Source: Lachnospiraceae bacterium (lineage in GTDB: Bacteria; Bacillota; Clostridia; Lachnospirales; Lachnospiraceae). Taken from it: a DNA stretch of 64,000 nt. The position numbers were made by a program, and so were the translations under genes. The DNA is taken from NCBI GenBank assembly GCA_029054245.1, contig JAIDFQ010000043.1:62001-126000 (forward strand), written 5' to 3'. Every line of letters starts with the position of its first letter. Position 1 is the stretch's first letter. Shown piece by piece: positions 44,947-52,477 of the stretch. The notes below the pieces were generated by a model. The model saw nothing but the letters and a program-made list of their open reading frames with translations, made no database searches and was not told where the DNA came from.

Positions 44947-44990
44947 AATTGCAAGCAACAGTTCAGCCCTAAAACTGTTACCAATTGCAA
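44947..44990. repeat. Tiny hairpin element with 8-bp flanking repeats, copy A
   Basis: AATTGCAA at 44947-44954 and 44983-44990 flank a 28-base hairpin whose arms are AACAGTT and AACTGTT with CAGCCC in the loop. The arm and loop bases AACAGTTCAGCCC also occur in copy B at 47577. AATTGCAA contains the palindrome TTGCAA, so part of the flank could simply extend the hairpin; the insertion reading leans on copy B. Confidence 0.5.
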
Positions 44991-45009
44991 TGAAAAAACT
45001 GCCGGATGC

Positions 45010-45038
45010 TTGCATTATGAGGCGAAAAAGTGTAAAAT
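45010..45038 (+). promoter_or_regulatory. hisS promoter
   Basis: TTGCAT at 45010-45015, 17-base spacer, TAAAAT at 45033-45038, about 50 bases before hisS. No T-box leader is present in the 194-base gap. Confidence 0.6.
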
Positions 45039-45090
45039 TGCAAAGTATATACATTGACGAGTAGAAGGAAAACAGATAGGAGCAAGAAAA

Positions 45091-46350
45091 ATGGCATTGA
45101 GTAAAAAGCCGGTTACCGGTATGAAAGATATCCTTCCTGAGGAGATGCAGATTCGGGATTATGTGATCAGCGTGATAAAGGAAACTTACGCATCTTTTGG
45201 GTTTACGTCTATTGAGACTCCCTGTGTGGAAAATATTGAGAATCTAAGCAATAAACAGGGCGGTGAGAATGAGAAACTGATCTTTAAGATTTTAAAAAGG
45301 GGAGAGAAGCTGAATTTAGAGACGGCGGAAAGTGAGAAGGATTTGGTGGACGGCGGACTGCGCTATGATTTAACGGTGCCTCTTGTGCGGTTTTATTCTA
45401 ATCATGCAAATGAACTGCCGAATCCATTCAAGGCGCTTCAGATGGGAAATGTATGGAGGGCTGACAGACCCCAGAGAGGACGTTACCGTCAGTTTATGCA
45501 GTGCGACATAGATATTCTAGGGGAACCTTCCAACCTTGCTGAAATAGAGTTAATATTGGCAACCACCACCACATTGGGGAAACTTGGATTTAAGAATTTT
45601 CAGATCAGGATCAATGAGAGAAGAATATTAAAGGCGATGGCGGCATACAGTGGATTTGCAGAGGAGAGTTATGACAGTGTCTTCATCACGCTTGACAAGA
45701 TGGACAAGATTGGGCTTAACGGTGTGGAAGAAGAGCTTTTAGGAAATGGATTTACAAAGGAAAGCGTGGATAAGTATCTGGCGCTGTTTAAAGGGATGGA
45801 AAGCGCCGAAGATGGGCTTGCTTTTCTTGCAAAGGAGTTAGGGGATTATCTGGAGGAAGAAGTGAAAGTCAGCCTTAAGGAGATTATGGAAAGCGTGCGT
45901 GCAACACAATGCTCTGATTTTGAACTTGTATTTGACCCTACTTTGGTACGCGGAATGTCTTATTACACAGGTACGATCTTCGAGATTGCAATGCCTGAAT
46001 TTGGTGGAAGCTGCGGCGGCGGTGGAAGATATGACAAAATGGTAGGAAAGTTTACCGGAAATGATGTGCCGGCATGCGGATTTTCCATTGGATTTGAACG
46101 AATCATCCTGCTGCTTATGGAGAGCGGTTTCAAAGTGCCTTCCCAGCCGTCTAAGGTTGCCTACCTTCTTGAAAAAGGGCTTCCTGGCGAGGAATTGTGT
46201 AAAGTGATTGCAAAGGCACAGAAGGAACGGGGCGAAGGAAGACAAGTGCTGGTGGTCAGAATGAATAAGAATAAGAAATTCCAGAAAGAACAGCTCATGA
46301 AGGAAGGCTATACAGACTTCCAGGAATTTTATAAAAATCCCCTTCGATAA
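45091..46350 (+). CDS. hisS: Histidine-tRNA ligase
   Basis: 419 residues. Class II synthetase with motif 2 region RADRPQRGRYRQFMQCDIDI, the His-binding LVRGMSYYTGTIFEI and GGGGRYDKM, motif 3 FSIGFERI, and a short anticodon-binding domain (VLVVRMNKNKKFQKEQLMKEGYTDFQEF). aspS, its usual partner, does not follow. A paralogue such as HisZ is unlikely because the His-A motif is intact. Ribosome site AGGAGC. Confidence 0.92.
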   Translation: MALSKKPVTGMKDILPEEMQIRDYVISVIKETYASFGFTSIETPCVENIENLSNKQGGENEKLIFKILKRGEKLNLETAESEKDLVDGGLRYDLTVPLVRFYSNHANELPNPFKALQMGNVWRADRPQRGRYRQFMQCDIDILGEPSNLAEIELILATTTTLGKLGFKNFQIRINERRILKAMAAYSGFAEESYDSVFITLDKMDKIGLNGVEEELLGNGFTKESVDKYLALFKGMESAEDGLAFLAKELGDYLEEEVKVSLKEIMESVRATQCSDFELVFDPTLVRGMSYYTGTIFEIAMPEFGGSCGGGGRYDKMVGKFTGNDVPACGFSIGFERIILLLMESGFKVPSQPSKVAYLLEKGLPGEELCKVIAKAQKERGEGRQVLVVRMNKNKKFQKEQLMKEGYTDFQEFYKNPLR

Positions 46351-46398
46351 TAAGATGCGGAAACGTGAAAATTTTAAAAATAATGGGTACTACTACGA

Positions 46399-46438
46399 AA
46401 AATACTACTTTTTTCTTTAAAAGTAGTATTTTCTTTTT
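46399..46438 (+). terminator. Terminator after hisS
   Basis: AAATACTACTTTT pairs with AAAAGTAGTATTT over a short loop and is followed by T-rich bases. The partial copy TACTACGAAAAA just upstream shares the stem sequence. Confidence 0.8.
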
Positions 46439-46495
46439 CACATACACCCAATAGAATGAAACCATAAAAAGATCCAAACAAAAGGAGGAATCAAT

Positions 46496-46957
46496 ATGTA
46501 TTTATTATCAATTCTCAGTGTCATATTATTGACAGCGGTTATGTGTGCTTCAACATTTGGGATGGATGGGAGCTATGTGCTCAGGCTTTTTAGCGGTAAC
46601 ACAATTCTTTTTCTCGTGCTGTTTTTGGTACCGCTGCTGATTTCCGGAGGACTGCTGAAAGATTTCAATCATGCATTTCGTCTGGTGATTGGCAAAAAAG
46701 AAGCGAAAAACCTGATGGAGCTTAAGCGCGCCAAGGAGTCAGTGAGTCTGACCATCAAAATCCTGTTGATCTTATCGGTATTCATTTGTGCCATACAGGG
46801 CGTTCTGATCATCTACAATATGGATGACCCGGCAATGCTTGGACCCTATTTTTCAGTGTCTATGCTTACTATTATTTATGGCATGGGAATCACGCTGATT
46901 CTTTTACCTCTGCAGGCAAGACTGAATATTAAAATACAGGAATATATCAACCAATGA
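46496..46957 (+). CDS. Four-helix membrane protein paired with a LuxR regulator
   Basis: 153 residues with four hydrophobic helices (about 3-22, 32-50, 80-105, 118-140). The C-terminal GPYFSVSMLTIIYGMGITLILLPLQARL block resembles the last two helices of MotA/TolQ-type proton channels, but no partner MotB-like gene is present. Strong ribosome site AAAGGAGG. Its last codons overlap the next gene (ATGA), so the two are coupled. Function unknown. Confidence 0.65.
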   Translation: MYLLSILSVILLTAVMCASTFGMDGSYVLRLFSGNTILFLVLFLVPLLISGGLLKDFNHAFRLVIGKKEAKNLMELKRAKESVSLTIKILLILSVFICAIQGVLIIYNMDDPAMLGPYFSVSMLTIIYGMGITLILLPLQARLNIKIQEYINQ

Positions 46958-47574
46958 AATTTACAATCAAAAAAATGGCGGCAATCGTGTTATACATGCT
47001 GTTTCTTGGCTTCCTGCTCAAAACAGAAGCGATACTACTTTTCAGCCCTAAGCATATCGGCATGTTTCTGGCAGGATGCTTGATCCTTTGTATTCCATAT
47101 CTTGAAAAAAAGACAAGATGGAAGGAACAAAAGGGCATATTCAAAAGAAATGCCATCACAGCAGGGTATCTAGAAACAATTATGCTGATATTTGCCACCA
47201 TGATGCAAAAAGAAATAACATGGAATACGCTTCCAGCAGAGCTGGCTCTCGATTTAAGACCAATATTTTACGGATTTGTATGTTACATTATTTTAAAAGA
47301 GGAGCCCCCAACCTTTCAAGAATCAGACCCTTTTAAAATAGAGGATCAACGAAGGGCAATTGCAGATGAAACTCCAGAAAAGGAAGAAAATAAGCCAGAG
47401 CTGGATATATCCGTACTGACCAGACAGGAAAAACAAATAGCAGCTCTTGTAAAAAAAGGTATGACAAACAGAGAAATAGGAGAAGAACTCTGCATATCAG
47501 AAGCCACCGTAAAAAAGCACATGTCCAATATCTTTGAAAAATTAAAAATCCAAAGCCGCCGGGACTTAAGATAG
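46954..47574 (+). CDS. Membrane-bound LuxR-type transcriptional regulator
   Basis: 206 residues. Four hydrophobic segments in the first ~115 residues and a C-terminal LuxR HTH (LTRQEKQIAALVKKGMTNREIGEELCISEATVKKHMSNIFEKLKI, about 152-200). It probably senses a membrane or envelope state, possibly with the upstream membrane protein, and binds DNA at the membrane. Its TAG stop lies inside the left 8-bp repeat of a small hairpin element. Confidence 0.82.
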   Translation: MKFTIKKMAAIVLYMLFLGFLLKTEAILLFSPKHIGMFLAGCLILCIPYLEKKTRWKEQKGIFKRNAITAGYLETIMLIFATMMQKEITWNTLPAELALDLRPIFYGFVCYIILKEEPPTFQESDPFKIEDQRRAIADETPEKEENKPELDISVLTRQEKQIAALVKKGMTNREIGEELCISEATVKKHMSNIFEKLKIQSRRDLR

Positions 47575-47638
47575 CGGTAACAGTTCAGCCCGCAGGGGCG
47601 ACAGAACGCCACAGCGGGCTGAACTGTTACAGATAGCG
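47569..47638. repeat. Tiny hairpin element with 8-bp target-site-like repeats, copy B
   Basis: AGATAGCG at 47569-47576 is repeated at 47631-47638. Between them lies a 54-base element with a perfect 17-bp inverted repeat: GTAACAGTTCAGCCCGC (47577-47593) and its complement (47614-47630), and an inner GGCG/CGCC. The left flanking repeat contains the TAG stop of the LuxR gene. This is the structure expected of a very small MITE-like insertion; it may also act as a terminator for the LuxR gene, since an A-rich tract follows on the plus strand. Confidence 0.75.
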
Positions 47639-47662
47639 TAATAAAAAAAAAGAGATTATGCA

Positions 47663-47691
47663 TTGTCAAAAAAATATCAATGTGGTATGAT
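47663..47691 (+). promoter_or_regulatory. Promoter of the ECF S-component gene
   Basis: TTGTCA at 47663-47668, 17-base spacer, TATGAT at 47686-47691. Confidence 0.75.
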
Positions 47692-47705
47692 TACACCGTA
47701 TTGTA

Positions 47706-47717
47706 TCTCATATGAGA
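47706..47717 (+). promoter_or_regulatory. Perfect 12-bp palindrome, possible operator
   Basis: TCTCATATGAGA begins 15 bases after the -10 box of the S-component promoter and lies before the ribosome site. The position fits a repressor site for the pantothenate/CoA cluster; the binding protein is unknown. Confidence 0.5.
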
Positions 47718-47739
47718 ATAATAACAGGAGGAAAGTACC

Positions 47740-48570
47740 ATGAAAAATGAAAAAACTTACGAACTTGTGCTCACAGCACTGTTCACCGCCATTATTATCA
47801 TAATGGCATTCACACCACTGGGATATATCCCATTAGTTGTTATCAATGCAACGGTCATTCATATCCCGGTTATCCTTGGAGCGCTATTTTTGGGACCGAA
47901 AAAAGGTGCATTTTTAGGATTTGTATTTGGCTTGACGAGCTTTATCAACAACACATTTAAGGCGGCTACGGCATCTGCGTTTGTATTTTCACCAGTATTG
48001 GCTGCCAATATGGTGGGTGTATCGGGCATTTTCAAAAGCACGTATATCTGCTTTGTGCCGAGAATCTTAGTAGGGGTTGTTCCTTATTTTGTGTACATTC
48101 TGATTCGGAATATATTGAAGAGCGAACAGAAAGTATGGCGTGTTGTGATTAATGCGGCGGCGGCTGTCATTTTGTTTATTTCCGTAAGAGCATTTGTCAA
48201 TAATCTGATAGAGGGGGCGGGGAGCCTGGCAGGTACAGTGGCGGGGCTTATTTCTGGCATTGTATTGTTCGCAGCTCTGACAGTGGCAGCAAAAGCCCAG
48301 AAGGCATCGGGCATTGCATTTGCCTATGCCGGTTTAACAGGCGCCTTTACCAATACATTATTTGTCATGAGTGGCATTTTCATTTTATATAAGGATGCTT
48401 ATGCCAATGCACTTGGCATTGCAGGTGATGCAGTAATTAATACGATTATGGGCATCATAAGCTTTAATGGAATCGTGGAGGCAGTTGTTGCAGCGATTCT
48501 GATTGCTGGTGTTGGCATGGCATTGGTACATGTAAGACCCGTTAAAGAATTAAAAGGGAATACGAAGTAA
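47740..48570 (+). CDS. panT: ECF transporter S component, probably for pantothenate
   Basis: 276 residues with six or more hydrophobic helices. The N-terminal LVLTALFTAIIIIMAF and HIPVILGALFLGPKKGAFLGFVFGL are typical of energy-coupling-factor S components (substrate-binding membrane subunits that use a shared EcfAA'T module). The next two genes, coaX and coaBC, use pantothenate and its product, so pantothenate is the likely substrate; this is from context. AGGAGG ribosome site. An extra C-terminal third (about residues 185-276) with more helices is longer than typical S components of ~180-200 residues. Confidence 0.72.
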   Translation: MKNEKTYELVLTALFTAIIIIMAFTPLGYIPLVVINATVIHIPVILGALFLGPKKGAFLGFVFGLTSFINNTFKAATASAFVFSPVLAANMVGVSGIFKSTYICFVPRILVGVVPYFVYILIRNILKSEQKVWRVVINAAAAVILFISVRAFVNNLIEGAGSLAGTVAGLISGIVLFAALTVAAKAQKASGIAFAYAGLTGAFTNTLFVMSGIFILYKDAYANALGIAGDAVINTIMGIISFNGIVEAVVAAILIAGVGMALVHVRPVKELKGNTK

Positions 48571-48676
48571 AACAGAAGAAGGCAGCGAAAAGCGGATTTG
48601 GGACGATGAGTGAGAAAGCTTAGGTTCATTTCTCTTAACGTGTACGCGTGCCAGGGCACGCAGATAGGAGTAAGCG

Positions 48677-49441
48677 ATGATTTTAGCAGTAGATATCGGA
48701 AATACCAATATAGTGCTTGGATGTATAGAGCAGGAGAAGATTTATTTTGTGGAGCGGGTATCAACCAATATCTCCAAGACAGAACTGGAATACGTGGTCG
48801 AGCTTAAGACCCTTTTAGACCTGTACCATATTCAGGTAGAAGAAATCACAGGCTGTATCATTGCATCCGTCGTCCCGCCGCTAACCAATATCGTGAAAGC
48901 AGCTATGGAGAAATATCTCCATACCACGCCTTTAATTGTAGGTCCGGGAGTTAAAACGGGATTGAATATTCTGATGGATAATCCGGCGCAGATTGGAGCA
49001 GACTTGATTGTAAATGCTGTGGCAGGTTTGAAATATTACGGAGCTCCCATTATTATGATTGATATGGGGACGGCGACTACCATCAGCGTAGTGGATGAAA
49101 AGAAAAATTATATTGGCGGCATGATTCTGCCGGGCGTCAAAGTATCTTTGGAATCACTGGTAAACCGTACTTCCCAGCTGCCTAAGATCAGTCTGGAAGC
49201 GCCCAGGAAGATTATCGGCAAAAATACCATAGATTGTATGAAGAGCGGCATCATTATGGGGCAGGCATCATGCATAGACGGTATGATTGAACGGATATGG
49301 GAGGAACTGGGCTATCAGGCGCAGGTGGTCGCCACCGGCGGACTAGCGGGCTGTATCGTGCCTTATTGTAAGAAAAAAATTATTTATGATAATGAGCTGA
49401 CCTTAAAAGGACTGAATGTAATCTACAGGAAAAACACGTAA
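48677..49441 (+). CDS. coaX: Type III pantothenate kinase
   Basis: 254 residues. Actin-like ASKHA fold: MILAVDIGNTNIVLG (phosphate 1), the GADLIVNAVAG region, IDMGTATTISVVD and GGMILPGVKVSLESL. It phosphorylates pantothenate, the first CoA step, and is not inhibited by CoA in characterised members. Ribosome site AGGAG. Between panT-like and coaBC genes. Confidence 0.94.
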   Translation: MILAVDIGNTNIVLGCIEQEKIYFVERVSTNISKTELEYVVELKTLLDLYHIQVEEITGCIIASVVPPLTNIVKAAMEKYLHTTPLIVGPGVKTGLNILMDNPAQIGADLIVNAVAGLKYYGAPIIMIDMGTATTISVVDEKKNYIGGMILPGVKVSLESLVNRTSQLPKISLEAPRKIIGKNTIDCMKSGIIMGQASCIDGMIERIWEELGYQAQVVATGGLAGCIVPYCKKKIIYDNELTLKGLNVIYRKNT

Positions 49442-49469
49442 ATCCCCCGTTTAGGGATAGGAGGAAGAG

Positions 49470-50657
49470 ATGCTACAGGGAAAACACATTGTACTTGGTG
49501 TAACAGGCAGCATTGCCGCCTACAAGATTGCCAAGCTTGCAAGTATGCTAAAAAAGCAAAAAGCTGATGTAACGGTGATTATGACCCGTAATGCCACGAA
49601 CTTTATTAATCCAATCACTTTTGAAGCCTTGACGGGAAACAAGTGTCTGGTAGATACGTTTGATAGGAACTTTCAGCACAGCGTGGAACACGTGTCATTG
49701 GCAAAGCAGACGGATGTGTTGATGATTGCGCCAGCATCTGCCAATGTGATTGCAAAAGCAGCTCACGGTATCGCGGATGATATGCTGACTACGACCCTGC
49801 TTGCCTGCCAGTGTCCGAAGGTAATTGCCCCTGCCATGAATACGCGGATGTATTTAAACCCTATTGTGCAGGATAACATGAAGATACTGGAACGTTATGG
49901 TATGGAAGTGATTACGCCGGCAACAGGATATTTAGCCTGCGGTGATACAGGAGAGGGCAAGATGCCGGAACCTGAACTTTTGCTGGACTATATTATAAAA
50001 GCGTTGTCACCTAAGGATATGAAAGGGGTCAAGGTGCTGGTGACGGCGGGACCTACCAGAGAAAAAATTGACCCGGTGCGTTATATCAGCAACCATTCTA
50101 CAGGAAAAATGGGATATGCCATAGCGAGAATGGCAATGATGCGGGGGGCTGAGGTGACATTAGTCACTGGAAAGACATCCCTTACGCCGCCTGTGGGTGT
50201 TCATACCGTTGAAATCGTATCTGCCAAAGACATGGCGCAGGCTGTGAAAGCATGCGCAGCGGAGCAGGACATCATTATCAAGGCAGCCGCCGTTGCGGAT
50301 TATCGCCCCATGCATACGGCAGAAGAAAAAATGAAGAAAAAAGATGCCGATATGAGCATTGCGCTTGAACGCACGGAGGACATTTTAGGATTTTTAGGAA
50401 GCCATAAAAGAAAAGGGCAGTTTTTGTGCGGATTTTCCATGGAAACAGAGAACATGATAGAAAATTCCCGCAAGAAATTAGAAAAAAAGAATTTGGATCT
50501 GATTGTGGCGAACAATTTAAAAGAGCAGGGAGCGGGCTTCGGCACGGATACTAATATCGTGACGCTGCTGTCTGCAGAAGATACAATACAGCTTCCCATG
50601 ATGGAAAAGGAAGAGGTGGCGGATAGGCTGCTTACCTTTATCATGGAGCATAAATAG
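49470..50657 (+). CDS. coaBC: Bifunctional phosphopantothenoylcysteine decarboxylase / synthetase
   Basis: 395 residues. N-terminal flavoprotein CoaC (GVTGSIAAYKIAKLAS; HVSLAKQTDVLMIAPASANVIAKAAHGIADDMLTT; APAMNTRMY) and C-terminal CoaB (VLVTAGPTREKIDPVRYISNHSTGKMGYAIA). It makes 4'-phosphopantetheine from 4'-phosphopantothenate, cysteine and CTP. 28 bases after coaX, in the same transcript. Confidence 0.95.
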   Translation: MLQGKHIVLGVTGSIAAYKIAKLASMLKKQKADVTVIMTRNATNFINPITFEALTGNKCLVDTFDRNFQHSVEHVSLAKQTDVLMIAPASANVIAKAAHGIADDMLTTTLLACQCPKVIAPAMNTRMYLNPIVQDNMKILERYGMEVITPATGYLACGDTGEGKMPEPELLLDYIIKALSPKDMKGVKVLVTAGPTREKIDPVRYISNHSTGKMGYAIARMAMMRGAEVTLVTGKTSLTPPVGVHTVEIVSAKDMAQAVKACAAEQDIIIKAAAVADYRPMHTAEEKMKKKDADMSIALERTEDILGFLGSHKRKGQFLCGFSMETENMIENSRKKLEKKNLDLIVANNLKEQGAGFGTDTNIVTLLSAEDTIQLPMMEKEEVADRLLTFIMEHK

Positions 50658-50663
50658 CAAATC

Positions 50664-50701
50664 AAAAGAAACTGATTCGTTTGATGGAATCAGTTTCTTT
50701 T
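50664..50701. terminator. Bidirectional terminator between coaBC and the siroheme reductase
   Basis: AAAAGAAACTGATT pairs perfectly with AATCAGTTTCTTTT. The minus-strand gene ends inside it (stop at 50690-50692). Confidence 0.9.
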
Positions 50702-52264
50702 ATTAGGCGCGCACAGCGGTGTCGTTTCTGTATACTGTGCAAGCAGCTGGTCAAATTCTTCATGATGAAGCACAATCCATGCTTCATAGTAGCTGTCGTC
50801 AGCAGAGATCATACGGCCGAGCTTTATGAGAAATTCGGGAAGGTCTTTTGCAAGGATGGATTTCCCCATATCTGCAAGAACCTCCTTTCCCCTAATGGGA
50901 CATCCGCCTTTAAAAACAGCAAAGGCTGGTGCAGGTCCATCAGGGGTCTGACGGATGCCGCCTCGCAGTCCAAGAGTTCCAATCTGATGCGTGCCGCAGG
51001 AGGATGGACAGCCAGAAATATGAAGTTTGGGAAGAACGCCGTCGGCAAAATTTTCCTTGCGGACTGCATTTATGCAGGCGGACAGAAGGGACTGGGAATC
51101 ACCGATGCCTACCTGACAGATGGAGGCGCCGATACATGCGGTGGAAGTTTCAAAAGGATTTCGGGCGCCGTCATCGGTTGCCTCAAGGAGCGTTTGCGCT
51201 TCTTTGGAATTACAGTTGATGATATACAGTCCTTCCTGCGGAGTCAGCCGGATTTCCACATCTTTCATGGGTGCAATCAATTGATACAATTGAGCTGCCT
51301 TGCAAGGTGAAAGGTTTCCGCCGATAGGTTGATAAAATACGGAGTACAAGCCGTTCTGCTTTTGGGGAATGATACGTTTATGGGAAATAGCAGATCCGAT
51401 GCCCTGTTTGGCAGGCTGCGAGGTAAGGATATGAAGATCAAGCGATTCTGTCTCCAATACTTTGGCAAGCTGTACCTGATATGCAGAACGAAGCCCTTCA
51501 ATACCCAATGTTTCCTGCATAAACCGTGTCCTTGCTTTGCCCCGGTTTTCATAGTTGCCGTAGGTCGTGAAAGTATTGACCATTGCCTTGATATGATAAA
51601 GAATCTTTTCAGGCGCGACTTGGCTGGCGGCACATATGCCGAGTTTGGGTTGGATGCCTAAACCTCCTGCGATATAGACATCAAAGGTGTGATTGGCTCT
51701 GGCAATAAAACCAAGGTCACGGAAGGTTGCATGGGTTTCATTTTCCGGGGAGTTGGAAAAGCAGACCTTCAATTTCCGGGGGAATTTTACTGCTTTGATA
51801 AAGTCCATAAGATATTCGCCTGCAGCCTCTGCGTAAGGCATTACGTCAAAATATTCGTTTTTTTGAACGCCGGATAAAGGAGATGCCATGACATTGCGCG
51901 GAAAATCACCGCCGCCGCCTCTGGAGATCATGCCTGCCATCCAGGCTTCTTCCATCAGAGGACACAAATCAGAGGCTTTAAGATTGTGCAGCTGGATGGA
52001 TTGACAGGTGGTCATTTTCAGCCGGTCAATTCCATATTTTTCACATCTCGTTACGATGAAATGCATTCGTTCTTTTGTGAGTCGCCCGCCTGCCATACGC
52101 AGCCGCAGCATATGCTTTTGACCGCCCCGCTGGGCATAGCTTCCAAAACCGCCGGAAAAGCGCTTATATTCGGCAACGGTCAACTCTCCATTGTGAAACT
52201 GCATGGTCTTTTCTTTAAATTCTTCCAGATCAGGAAGAAACTGGGTTAAATAATCTTTTGCCAT
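50690..52264 (-). CDS. Nitrite/sulfite reductase, siroheme-[4Fe-4S] type
   Basis: 524 residues from the ATG with AAGGAGGAAG upstream. Two ferredoxin-like half domains (the first with GGFGSYAQRGGQKHMLRLRMAGGRLT; the second with FYQPIGGNLSPCKAAQL) alternate with two siroheme domains. The cluster ligands are TACIGASIC (CX5C) and HISGCPSSCGTHQIG (CX3C). It reduces nitrite to ammonia or sulfite to sulfide by six electrons; which one cannot be decided by eye, and no partner genes (siroheme synthesis, nitrate reductase, ATP sulfurylase) are present here. Confidence 0.87.
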   Translation of the reverse strand: MAKDYLTQFLPDLEEFKEKTMQFHNGELTVAEYKRFSGGFGSYAQRGGQKHMLRLRMAGGRLTKERMHFIVTRCEKYGIDRLKMTTCQSIQLHNLKASDLCPLMEEAWMAGMISRGGGGDFPRNVMASPLSGVQKNEYFDVMPYAEAAGEYLMDFIKAVKFPRKLKVCFSNSPENETHATFRDLGFIARANHTFDVYIAGGLGIQPKLGICAASQVAPEKILYHIKAMVNTFTTYGNYENRGKARTRFMQETLGIEGLRSAYQVQLAKVLETESLDLHILTSQPAKQGIGSAISHKRIIPQKQNGLYSVFYQPIGGNLSPCKAAQLYQLIAPMKDVEIRLTPQEGLYIINCNSKEAQTLLEATDDGARNPFETSTACIGASICQVGIGDSQSLLSACINAVRKENFADGVLPKLHISGCPSSCGTHQIGTLGLRGGIRQTPDGPAPAFAVFKGGCPIRGKEVLADMGKSILAKDLPEFLIKLGRMISADDSYYEAWIVLHHEEFDQLLAQYTETTPLCAPNKRN

Positions 52265-52477
52265 GATTTTACTTCCTCCTTGTATGTGTGGTAAGCTGTG
52301 GCGGCTCTGGTGTGGAGACTTTGTCTGTCCTGCCACACCGCCTTTGAGCATTACTGTAACCTATATTGTGTGCAGTTTTTCATAAAATACTTGCGAAGGC
52401 AATATGTGTGGTCTTATACTTTTATTTGTATAGACATTTTTGCCGGCTGGATGCACAGGACAGGGAGGAAATGGTAA

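Noticed and set aside
44897-45090. T-box leader before hisS
   Set aside because: The gap is under 200 bases, and there is no specifier stem, T-box sequence or terminator/antiterminator pair.
52270-52350. Hairpin GGTGTGG/CCACACC upstream of the minus-strand siroheme reductase, considered as a riboswitch
   Set aside because: Only one short stem is visible and no conserved riboswitch core could be recognised.
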